Part shown: piece after piece, positions 1 through 7,955 of the stretch
Layout of the letters: the number at the start of each line of letters is the position of its first letter
Numbering within the stretch: position 1 is the stretch's first letter
NCBI GenBank assembly: GCA_020632975.1
Contig: JACKEL010000016.1
Coordinates: 1 to 64,000, forward strand
Direction: 5' to 3'
Source: Myxococcales bacterium
GTDB lineage: Bacteria > Myxococcota_C > UBA6777
DNA length: 64,000 bases
Position numbers and translations under genes: made by a program
Notes under the pieces: model-generated
What the model was told of the DNA's origin: nothing
What the model saw: the letters and a program-made list of their open reading frames with translations, nothing else
Database searches by the model: none

Positions 1-283
1 TAGGCTCCCAAGCAAAAAAAAGACCATACAAATACGCCACATCGCACATACCCCAAGACAACAAAAAGCATCTTCTCCACCACGAAGGAAAGGAAGATCT
101 TTCCTTACCTTCCAAACGTGTGTGGGACCGTGTGAAGCATACCCCAAGTCGGCAACCAAAAACACCGCACATAGAAATCCCCCTCGCCGTTGACGCAAAG
201 GTCGAGGCATCACATCATAGCGATATCCCGAACAGTTCTCGACAGAGAGATCCCCGTTGCTCAAGCTTGCAGGAGCGTTGCTT
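1..283. other. Leading intergenic region with one hairpin
   Basis: No coding region is convincing here. One perfect inverted repeat is visible: an 8-bp stem at 85-92 and 99-106 with a 6-nt loop. It has no T tract after it, so a terminator is not supported. The gene that precedes the window is not visible. Confidence 0.4.
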
Positions 284-2002
284 ATGACGTCCAAGACACC
301 ACCCAAACCCCCAAGCTTTTCCCCGCCGCCCTCCAAAGCACTCGATCAACTCCGTACCCCAAGGAGCCTCGCCGCAATGAAACCTGTCACCCTTGAATTT
401 GTCACCGCTTACCAAGCGCTTCTTCCGCACCAAAAGACCAAGCTCCCCCTTCTGTTGCGCGTCAAGACAGCGGAAGGTGCGCAACAACAGCGTTCCCCTG
501 CGTCGATCGCGATGTGCGTGGACACGTCAGGTTCGATGCACGGCGAACCCATCAACTTGGTTTTGCAATCGATCAGCCTCGTGGTGGATCATCTGCGTTC
601 AGACGATCGCGCTGCGCTCGTAAGTTTCGCAAGCGAAGGACACATCTGGTTGGAATCACAACCCTTCGATGAACAAGCCAAAACGCAGATTACAAAGGCA
701 CTTCGCACCATCAAAGCAGACGGAAACACCGCGATGTACGATGGCCTCGAAAAAAGCCTCATGCTGTTGGCCCCCCAAAAAGACAACATGCCGCGCCGCA
801 TCCTCTTGCTTACAGATGGACAGCCCAATGTCGGCCCCTCCTCCTCAGAAGCTTTGGCTCGCCTGGTCCGCGAAAAACGTGGAGATGTCGTCGTGAGTAC
901 CTTTGGTTTTGGCGCACACCACGACGAAGTCCCTCTCCAAGCCATCGCCCGCGCAGGTGGAGGCGGATACACCTACATCGAAGACGCAAAGAGCGCTCCT
1001 GCCGCATTTGCCCTTGAGTTGGGTGCCCTCTTCAGCACAGTGGCCCGTAAAACCAAGCTTTACATCAATCCCCACCAAGGCTGCACAGTCTTGGGGATTC
1101 GCGGTGATAACGAACAACGCTTTTCCTCCAAAGGCCTAGAAGTTTCGCTCTCAGACTTGATCGCAGGGCGCACCTTGGAACTGATGGCAGACTTGGAACT
1201 TGAGACACTGGGGTCTGAGTCCTCGCGTCCATGGGCCTCTTTACGCATCGAATATTGGCTACCTGAAGCCAAAGAAGCGACCGTTCACGAAGTTGAACTT
1301 AGCCTCGCTGTCCAAGAAGATGCCTCCCAAGAGGTCCACCCTGATATCGCCCGTCAGTTGTTGCTTTTGGATGCAGGACAAGCTTGGAAAGAAGCCCAAG
1401 AGATCGCAGGACGTGGCGACTTTACAGCCGCAGCCGAACATCTCACCCCCATCATCGAGCGTTTGGGCAGATCTCCAGTCTGGGAAGACGAAACCAGCGA
1501 CGTTCGTGACTGGTACGAACAACTCGTTGATGAAAAAGATATCTACACACAACGCCCAGACATGGGGCGTTACCAAGAGTTCCGCAAACAAGCCCTCGCA
1601 GAGATGCAGATGCCTGGCGAAGTCGCTTACACAGGCAGCACGATGATCGCTCGCGGGAATATGATCCAACAACAAATCGCATCGTCTTTTCGTACAGATG
1701 GCGGGGTAAAAGCGCGGCTTGAGATCTACGACAAAGATCGCAACCTACTACAAACACAAGAGATTCAAGGAGAAACCACGCTTGGGCGCATGGCAGGAAA
1801 CGACATCCACCTCCCCAGCAGTGCCCTCAGCAAAAGACACGCGAAGATATCGCCCATCCCTGGGGGATTTATGGTCGTCGATCTCGCGTCCACCAACGGA
1901 GTCTTCGTCAACGGACAATCCGTGCTCAAGACATACATCCTCAAAGATGGGGATGAGATCGCTCTTGGGGACTTTCTGGTGATCTTCCGCAACGCAAATT
2001 GA
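284..2002 (+). CDS. VWA domain protein with C-terminal FHA domain
   Basis: The product is 572 residues. Near residue 80 it has an intact MIDAS motif, D-T-S-G-S-M-H, typical of a metal-binding von Willebrand A domain. The last 90 or so residues form an FHA domain (LGR near its start, then SKRH and STNG), a phosphothreonine-peptide binding fold. No signal peptide or membrane segment is seen, so it probably acts in the cytoplasm as a scaffold. The start is the ATG at 284 because AGGAG lies at 271-275; the open frame runs back to a TTG at 257 without a ribosome site. It converges with the next gene, with only five bases between the stops. No kinase gene lies beside it, so the phospho-partner is unknown. 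Confidence 0.85.
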   Translation: MTSKTPPKPPSFSPPPSKALDQLRTPRSLAAMKPVTLEFVTAYQALLPHQKTKLPLLLRVKTAEGAQQQRSPASIAMCVDTSGSMHGEPINLVLQSISLVVDHLRSDDRAALVSFASEGHIWLESQPFDEQAKTQITKALRTIKADGNTAMYDGLEKSLMLLAPQKDNMPRRILLLTDGQPNVGPSSSEALARLVREKRGDVVVSTFGFGAHHDEVPLQAIARAGGGGYTYIEDAKSAPAAFALELGALFSTVARKTKLYINPHQGCTVLGIRGDNEQRFSSKGLEVSLSDLIAGRTLELMADLELETLGSESSRPWASLRIEYWLPEAKEATVHEVELSLAVQEDASQEVHPDIARQLLLLDAGQAWKEAQEIAGRGDFTAAAEHLTPIIERLGRSPVWEDETSDVRDWYEQLVDEKDIYTQRPDMGRYQEFRKQALAEMQMPGEVAYTGSTMIARGNMIQQQIASSFRTDGGVKARLEIYDKDRNLLQTQEIQGETTLGRMAGNDIHLPSSALSKRHAKISPIPGGFMVVDLASTNGVFVNGQSVLKTYILKDGDEIALGDFLVIFRNAN

Positions 2003-2007
2003 GGTGA

Positions 2008-3654
2008 TTAGCCGTTGACATCCGTGATCTGCGACTCTGTAAAGGAGTGCGCAAGCGGAACGCTCTTGCCTCGTGCGTGTTTTGTCGCCCCGTCCATCAC
2101 TTCGACCGTTCGCGTGTAAAGTTCCTGTGCTTGTTCGGGCGTGTCGCCAATGCACAAGACCCCAAACTTTCCGAACTCTGACAAAGCGCCAATCAAGTGG
2201 AACGCCACGCCTTGCTGCGTGGCCCCGTGATAGTGCAATCCATGATACACAGCGATATCAATCAAATCTTCGGGAGCAAGGCCCTTATAGCGCTCGCTTT
2301 CGAGGTTGTCTGAGGCATAGTAATAACGCGGTTGCCCTGCGGGTGTTTTGTAAAGGCCCGTCTCTAGGTCATACAAACCATCCGTGAGAAACTGTAGCGT
2401 CATAAAAGGGTGCGTCGTCCCGCCCTTGCGAAGGTTGATCTCGATGGCGTAATGATCCCATCCCCCGTCGGGCTTGGGCACAGAGATAAAGTCCACGCTG
2501 TAACGCCCCAATACACCGCGATCTCGCAAGACCTCAGAAATCCTCTGACCCGCATCTTGGATCGCCAGTCGATAATCCTCGATTGCTGGGAACGTACACC
2601 CCAAGAAGATCTGTCCAGAAGGACCACCCAACACCTGATCATGTGTCGATATCACGTTGACTTCGCCAAGCGGATTGATGCGGCATTGTACAGAAGGAGA
2701 GTGTTTGTTCTCTCCCTCGACAAAACACTCGACGATCCCGCCCATCTCTTCGAACTTTCGAGAAAAGCGTGGCCATGTCTCATCCTTGGCCTCAAAACGC
2801 AAAAGACTCGGTAAACGCTGGCGGATCTGCGTATCTAGATCCTCGGCGTTGGCGTCGAGATCCCCATAAGAAAACAACGCATTCCCTTCCCCAGAAAAGC
2901 CTTCGTTGAGTTTCACCACGGCGCGTCGTAGATCAGGATAGCGCCGTTTGAGCGTCACCAACGACTCCACGACATCACGCTCATCACGCAACCCCTCGAA
3001 TCCATCGGGCAAAAGAACACCTGCCGCTTTGAAGACTTCGCGGCTCCCACTCTTGGAACCAAGGTAAGACAACGCAGGATCACACGCATACAGCGGAAGA
3101 CCCAAGCGAACCGCCAAGGTACGTTCGAGTGGCGTCGAGTTAAAGCAAACCAAGTGATTGTGTTCGCTGCCACCCGCAAGCTCACGCAAACGTTGAACAA
3201 GCCGTGGACGCGAGAGAACCTTTTGGGTCAAAGGCGTCGGACTCGCATCATGGCAACTAAACAACAACAGTCGCTTGCGTGCATGAGCCCCTGGAATCCC
3301 CGACAAAAGACCCAGAAAATAATCGATAATCGCAGGAACGATGGGCTGGCTGGTCACATAAATCACGCGGGTACAAGGCAAACGCAGCAACATCAACATG
3401 CAAAGCATGCGTTCTTCATAGTGATGAACCCCTGAAACCTTCTTGAGTTCGGACTGATCCAAACTCAAGCTGGGGATCACCACAACCGTCCGAGGTGCCA
3501 GTGGATTAGGGAAAACCTCACGAAACAAATTGGGAAGTCGCGCTTGGAGACGTGCAAAGTCCTCGATCTCTTCGGTCGATTCAGCAGAAGGAAATTCTGG
3601 GAGCATGGGCGTGGGGTGAGGATAACGCCACATCACGGACGAATAAGGATTCAT
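2008..3654 (-). CDS. PGM1-like ATP-grasp peptide ligase
   Basis: This 548-residue protein matches the pre-ATP-grasp plus ATP-grasp architecture of PGM1, the peptide ligase of pheganomycin synthesis, and of related carboxylate-amine ligases. Visible family signatures are VVVIPSLSLD and GVHHYEER in the N-terminal half, GSKSGSREVF before the ATP-grasp core, VKLNEGFSGEGN in the nucleotide-binding part and the metal-binding EINLRKGGTTHPF near residue 440. Such enzymes activate a carboxylate as acyl phosphate and join it to an amine. The ATG at 3654 is preferred over the upstream frame because AAGAGGAGAC lies six bases before it. No precursor peptide or biosynthetic partner is visible nearby, so the substrate is unknown. 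Confidence 0.8.
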   Translation of the reverse strand: MNPYSSVMWRYPHPTPMLPEFPSAESTEEIEDFARLQARLPNLFREVFPNPLAPRTVVVIPSLSLDQSELKKVSGVHHYEERMLCMLMLLRLPCTRVIYVTSQPIVPAIIDYFLGLLSGIPGAHARKRLLLFSCHDASPTPLTQKVLSRPRLVQRLRELAGGSEHNHLVCFNSTPLERTLAVRLGLPLYACDPALSYLGSKSGSREVFKAAGVLLPDGFEGLRDERDVVESLVTLKRRYPDLRRAVVKLNEGFSGEGNALFSYGDLDANAEDLDTQIRQRLPSLLRFEAKDETWPRFSRKFEEMGGIVECFVEGENKHSPSVQCRINPLGEVNVISTHDQVLGGPSGQIFLGCTFPAIEDYRLAIQDAGQRISEVLRDRGVLGRYSVDFISVPKPDGGWDHYAIEINLRKGGTTHPFMTLQFLTDGLYDLETGLYKTPAGQPRYYYASDNLESERYKGLAPEDLIDIAVYHGLHYHGATQQGVAFHLIGALSEFGKFGVLCIGDTPEQAQELYTRTVEVMDGATKHARGKSVPLAHSFTESQITDVNG

Positions 3655-3757
3655 CAAAAAGTCTCCTCTTAGGTGAACTAGGCCAAACGACGCCAACGAA
3701 AACCTAGACACAGACCCTTCTCTCATCGAAAAGGTCCTGCCCAATGCACTTGTTTTT

Positions 3758-5383
3758 TCACTTTAGGATATCGGGGATCAGCGCCTTCTCCTCTTCGGTT
3801 AGGTGCTCGATCAACATCGCACGTGGTATGCCCCCATTGTCCACGATCTGCTTAAACGCCCCAACCCCTGGACGTGCAACGCGTTTTTTTTGCGCATCCT
3901 TCGGATCGACCGCATACAAACCAAACTTGAGATTCAAACCGTGGTTCCACTCGTAATTGTCCATCAAAGACCAATAGTGGTAAGCCTCCACCTTGGCTCC
4001 TTCGAGATTGGCCCGCTGAATCCAAAACAAATGACGCACAAGATAGCCCACCATCTGTTTTTGGTCCTCTTCTGTCCGCATCTCGATGCCATTTTCCGTG
4101 ATCATGATCGGGCGACCACACGAGGCTTGGTACTCAAGCAACGTCTCGTAAAGCACCTTGGGCGCGACGATCTCTTGATTGAACTCCAAAGGATTGAAGG
4201 TCAAGAGATTCGAAAAGTCCGGATACAACGAACCCACCACCCCTGGAACGGTGACTGCGCCATAAAAGTTGATCCCCAAAAAGTCGAGGCGGTTGAGGTC
4301 AGGGCGATCCACCGTCTTACCATCCAAAGCCACGTCCAGTTTTCCCGTGCAGATCGCATTCAAGAAGACTTGATTCACAAGGTAATTGGCATTCTTCGCC
4401 CCATCCACATCCACCTTTTTGCTCGGATCTTTCGGCTTGAAAGGCGTGATGTTGTAAGCGATGCCAATATAAGAATTTTTTCCATCGCCATCTGCATCTT
4501 TGTCGTCTTTACTTTTGATGGCGTCATAGATCTTCGCATGTGCTTCAATCAAACCTGCAATGACCTTTTTGGCGATATCAAACTGAAAAGAAAGCCCAGG
4601 AGGATTCGTGCGCGTCTGCGTTGGTTGGAGATAACCAGGCAAAACAATCGCAAGCGGCTCGTTTAACGTGATCCAACGATCCACTTCCCCCGCATACTCT
4701 TGCGCCACAAATCCCGCAAACTTGGCGATCTCTGGAATCAATCGATCTGCATCAGCCCAGCCTTTGTCTTTGCAATTTTTGATATCTTTGTGACAGCTCA
4801 CACCATCATGTATCCACAAAGGCATGCTGTAATGATGAATCGTGACCAACGGCTCGATGCCTTGGGCACGCAAGGCTTGGAACATCTTGTGATAACGCTC
4901 AATCGCTTTGGCATCCGCCATGGCTTTAAGCGCCTCGTACCCTTCCGTTCCTTCCGTTGTTTTGGGAAAGATACGACTCCACTCGATGCTCATGCGAAAG
5001 GTCTTGATCCCCAACTCTTCTTTCGCTCGCTTGAAGTCTTGTTCGTAAAGCTCCCACATCCCAGGGCCATAAGACACAGGATCACCACTCGAAAACAAAC
5101 CTTTGTTGTTGGTGATCTCTTCTGATGTGACCCACTGGTACCAATCTGAGTTTCGATCTTCGCAAGTCTCCGCAGGTTCGGTCGGACAGCCCATATCGAC
5201 TTGGAATCCCGCGACCGCCGTCCCCATCACCACTTCGCGCATCGCAAGACCATCAACAGGCGGCGTACAAGCGAATTGTCCCGCCATCCCAAAGAACAAC
5301 ACCAAGAGCACAAAAGCTCTCCCTCCACAACGTACCCAAAAGAAACGCCGATCATGCCGTTGACATCTGAGCTTTTCGAGCAC
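3758..5383 (-). CDS. Exported lipoprotein of glycoside hydrolase family 1
   Basis: A GH1 beta-glucosidase-like protein of about 541 residues. The acid/base glutamate lies in TLNEPL and the nucleophile in ITENGIE, so it is probably an active retaining beta-glycosidase. Unlike most bacterial GH1 enzymes, it begins with a basic stretch, a hydrophobic segment and a lipobox ending GQFAC, which indicates export and lipid anchoring. An Asp-rich insertion (DKDADGDGKNS) resembles a calcium-binding loop. The GTG at 5383 is chosen because AAGGAG lies seven bases upstream; the open frame itself extends to a TTG at 5437. It is divergent from the endonuclease V gene. The sugar substrate cannot be told from sequence. 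Confidence 0.82.
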   Translation of the reverse strand: MLEKLRCQRHDRRFFWVRCGGRAFVLLVLFFGMAGQFACTPPVDGLAMREVVMGTAVAGFQVDMGCPTEPAETCEDRNSDWYQWVTSEEITNNKGLFSSGDPVSYGPGMWELYEQDFKRAKEELGIKTFRMSIEWSRIFPKTTEGTEGYEALKAMADAKAIERYHKMFQALRAQGIEPLVTIHHYSMPLWIHDGVSCHKDIKNCKDKGWADADRLIPEIAKFAGFVAQEYAGEVDRWITLNEPLAIVLPGYLQPTQTRTNPPGLSFQFDIAKKVIAGLIEAHAKIYDAIKSKDDKDADGDGKNSYIGIAYNITPFKPKDPSKKVDVDGAKNANYLVNQVFLNAICTGKLDVALDGKTVDRPDLNRLDFLGINFYGAVTVPGVVGSLYPDFSNLLTFNPLEFNQEIVAPKVLYETLLEYQASCGRPIMITENGIEMRTEEDQKQMVGYLVRHLFWIQRANLEGAKVEAYHYWSLMDNYEWNHGLNLKFGLYAVDPKDAQKKRVARPGVGAFKQIVDNGGIPRAMLIEHLTEEEKALIPDILK

Positions 5384-5560
5384 TTTCTTTCTCCTTGTGA
5401 GATCTTTTCTGCACTTTCCCATAGATGGGACGTCCAAACATATCTCCCTTTATAACAGCAAGCATACACAGAGTCCAAAGAAAACACCTACTTTCATGTT
5501 TCAGAAACGTGGCATATTGGGCAAGATCACACTGTCGATATCCAAGCCAAAGGAGACCCC

Positions 5561-6229
5561 ATGCAGGCCAAACGAACACAAGACTTCCCCCTCGATCCCA
5601 CCGCCGCTGAAGAGATCCAGCAACGACTCGCCCAAGAAGTCCAATTGATACCTGGCCCCCAAGATGCCCGATGGATCGCGGCTGCTGACGTTGCCTATGC
5701 CAAAGATAGCGATATCGCATACGCAGCCCTCATCCTCTACGACATGCAAACCCAAAACGTCGTCGAAGAAGCTTCTTGGATAGGAGAACCTGACTTCCCT
5801 TACATCAGCGGACTGTTTTCTCTGCGAGAAGCCCCACTCTTACTGCGCGCCTTCGAAAAACTCCAACAAACCCCTGACGCCTTGCTTATCGATGGACATG
5901 GCATCGCTCACCCCCGTCGCTTCGGCCTCGCAAGCCACATCGGTTGGTGCCTCGACCTCCCCACCGTTGGCGTCAGCAAAACCCCCTTCTTTGGGGATCA
6001 CGCCCCCATCGGAAACAAACGCGGTGACACCGCTCCCATCACCGATCAAGGCGAAACCATCGGCTTTAGCCTCTGCACCCAAGATGATATCAAACCCATG
6101 TACCTCTCCCCTGGACATCTCTTCGACCTCGAAACCGCAAGAGATCTCGTCCTTCGTTGCTGCACCCGCTACCGCCAACCTGAGCCCCTTCGCGAAGCAC
6201 ACAATTTCTCCGTTCGCCTCCGCGCCTGA
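5561..6229 (+). CDS. nfi: Endonuclease V
   Basis: The 222-residue product has the size and motifs of endonuclease V, which cuts DNA (and in some organisms RNA) one base 3' of deaminated adenine (inosine). Conserved blocks are AADVAY with the first catalytic Asp, the PYISGLFSLREAP stretch with the catalytic Glu and DNA-wedge region, and the DGHGIAHPRRFGLASH block with the next Asp. GGTP-like and VGVSK family positions are also present. It stands alone, divergent from the glycosidase and followed by the repeat patch. Nothing unusual is seen apart from the isolated context. Confidence 0.93.
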   Translation: MQAKRTQDFPLDPTAAEEIQQRLAQEVQLIPGPQDARWIAAADVAYAKDSDIAYAALILYDMQTQNVVEEASWIGEPDFPYISGLFSLREAPLLLRAFEKLQQTPDALLIDGHGIAHPRRFGLASHIGWCLDLPTVGVSKTPFFGDHAPIGNKRGDTAPITDQGETIGFSLCTQDDIKPMYLSPGHLFDLETARDLVLRCCTRYRQPEPLREAHNFSVRLRA

Positions 6230-6864
6230 TCGTTTGGATAGATTCGGGGATATCTAGGATAGGTTTGGGAATTCGGGATAGATTCGGGCGGGCACGGAGG
6301 CCATCTGTACCAACTAATTCCTACCTCATTGATAATAAAAGAGAAAATCAAATAGCTTTCTTTGGAAAATCACGAGAGTTTGTAAAGTGACTTCCCGAAC
6401 CAAGGGAGTTTGCGAAAAAAATCGTCTGATGTGACGAAGTTTTACGTTCGAAAATAACCTATCTTTTCATATAGTTGATAATTGGTACAGATGGTACGGA
6501 GATATAACGATATTCAATTATTCCAGGGGAGGTCGCCCCGGATCCACCATGGATATCCCGCCGCCCCAGATATCATTCGATGGATTCAGGTGCTGTGGTC
6601 GCCCCGGATATCCCATCGCCCCATATATAACGGATATTCAATCAAACGAATTACCCCGGATATCCCGTCGCCCCATATATCGGATATTCAATTCTTCCAG
6701 GGGCGCCCTCTGTGTTCGCCCTGCTCTCTACCGCGGATATCCGCCCCGCCATGTCTGTGTTCGCCCGCTCCACCACGAATATCCGCCCCCGATGTCTGTA
6801 ATCGCCCCAATCCACCGCGAAGATCCCATCAAACCAGATATCGGATATTCCATTATTCCAAAGG
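6230..6864. repeat. Patch of degenerate intergenic repeats
   Basis: This non-coding stretch holds many imperfect copies of a unit built around GGATATCC, then CAATTATTCCAGGGG, then hairpin arms such as GGGCGACC and GGTCGCCCC. Clear copies start at 6508, 6681 and 6842. The last copy contains the stop codon of the deacylase gene that ends at 6853. Related single units occur near 35.3 kb and 47.3 kb. Reading frames through here are rich in Pro, Ile and Arg and reflect the repeat, so I do not call genes. Confidence 0.75.
6300..6495. mobile_element. MITE-like insertion with 13-bp terminal inverted repeats
   Basis: CCATCTGTACCAA at 6301-6313 is the exact reverse complement of TTGGTACAGATGG at 6482-6494. 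The hexamer ACGGAG occurs directly outside, at 6294-6299 and 6496-6501, as a target duplication would. The interior is clearly more A+T-rich than its surroundings and encodes no protein. If the element is removed, the flanks join into a sequence resembling the repeat copy at about 35,307-35,360. This looks like a small non-autonomous transposon inserted in a dispersed repeat. No second copy and no transposase are in the window. Confidence 0.65.
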
Positions 6865-7785
6865 TTGATCGTACTTTTGCAGGCGAATACCTTGTTTTTG
6901 GCAGTACCCTTCGAGGCGTTTGCGCTCAAAGGCTGAGAGACCCTTGAGGCGTTTGTACAAGATGGCGTCGACGCCCCCCACGGTTTTTTCGACGGCTTGT
7001 TGAAAGTCTTCGAGCTTCATGGAGGGCAGCGCGTGGGTGGGGATGAGATGCCCAAAACAAAGATCACCTTCCAAGGCCAACTTTGTAAAGGACAAAGCGT
7101 AGTGATCCCCATAACTTACCCCGACACAGCGATAGCGAGGCGTAGGAAGCGGTTGTGAAAGACATCGAACTACAGCTTCGATTGCTGCGTCAACCAACGT
7201 GTGATCTTCCCATTGTTCGGGTCCATCCCCGATCTCAAGGAAGTGGATGGGTGCTTGGAGACCCGTTGGATTGTGGTGTGTGATCTCGAAAGAAACCTCG
7301 ACATCCTCCAAACCACGGTCTTGTACGACATCACGCAAACATCGCAGTCCTGCTGACATCAGCAAAGGATCGGCAAATGCGAGGCTATGGGGTTCTCCAT
7401 AATCCGGGCTGGGCGGTGTCGCAAAGTTCCCGACAGGGTGGATGGTCAGACGACGCAATGACTGGTTGCTGCGATGGCGATACAACGTGAGATAACGCTT
7501 TGCATCAAAGAACACATCCAGATCTTCGGCAAAGCGGAGGTTTGCGTCTTCGTGCCCACCTTGAAACCAAGCAAAGATCACACGTTCGCCCCAAGGAGAC
7601 GACGGTAACAACAAACGATACGCTTCGATGCGCATCCCTTCAGCGTGCAAGACCCCGCCCTCACCGACCTCATGGAGAGGTTCATGGTCCACACGCGCAA
7701 GCAAAGCCGTCCCCATCGCTTGGCTCACGATCACCTCTCGCTCTGCAAGGACCACGATATCCGCCATGATCTTCTGAACTTCCAT
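6853..7785 (-). CDS. dtd2: D-aminoacyl-tRNA deacylase, archaeal/plant DTD2 type
   Basis: The 310-residue product carries the blocks of the DTD2/GEK1 family, which frees tRNA from wrongly attached D-amino acids and in plants also handles aldehyde-modified D-aminoacyl-tRNA. Visible blocks are EITHHNPTG, then FLEIGDGPEQW, then GVSYGDHYA followed by GHLIPTHAL, in the family order. The family is best known from archaea and plants, so a copy beside bacterial genes is unusual. The ATG at 7785 is chosen for an AGGAG ten bases upstream; an ATG six codons later is an alternative. It is divergent from the FtsH-like gene across about 170 bp. The unrelated bacterial DTD1 is not in the window. Confidence 0.78.
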   Translation of the reverse strand: MEVQKIMADIVVLAEREVIVSQAMGTALLARVDHEPLHEVGEGGVLHAEGMRIEAYRLLLPSSPWGERVIFAWFQGGHEDANLRFAEDLDVFFDAKRYLTLYRHRSNQSLRRLTIHPVGNFATPPSPDYGEPHSLAFADPLLMSAGLRCLRDVVQDRGLEDVEVSFEITHHNPTGLQAPIHFLEIGDGPEQWEDHTLVDAAIEAVVRCLSQPLPTPRYRCVGVSYGDHYALSFTKLALEGDLCFGHLIPTHALPSMKLEDFQQAVEKTVGGVDAILYKRLKGLSAFERKRLEGYCQKQGIRLQKYDQPLE

Positions 7786-7955
7786 CTCCAAAAAACTCCT
7801 TTTGTTTTGAAAACCCAAACACACGAGAAAAGACAGGTGCGCAGGTTGCTTCTTGCCCGAAGAAACTCTAGGATACGAAGGTCTCTTTGCGCAGAACTCG
7901 CCAAGAGAAGGCAAGCTGCGCAGAGTGCCAAACGCCTACATTCGAGGGATGGTTC

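Noticed and set aside
85..106. Hairpin as a terminator of a gene before the window
   Set aside because: The 8-bp stem is perfect but no T tract follows on either strand.
3803..4666. Plus-strand frame of 287 codons
   Set aside because: It is the antisense shadow of the GH1 gene, whose catalytic motifs are unmistakable.
6508..6864. CRISPR array
   Set aside because: The repeats are degenerate, irregularly spaced and partly overlapping, with no uniform spacers and no cas genes nearby.
6482..6947. Plus-strand reading frames of 128 and 132 codons through the repeat patch
   Set aside because: The translations are Pro/Ile/Arg-rich products of the GGATATC repeat, have no ribosome site, and run into the deacylase gene on the other strand.
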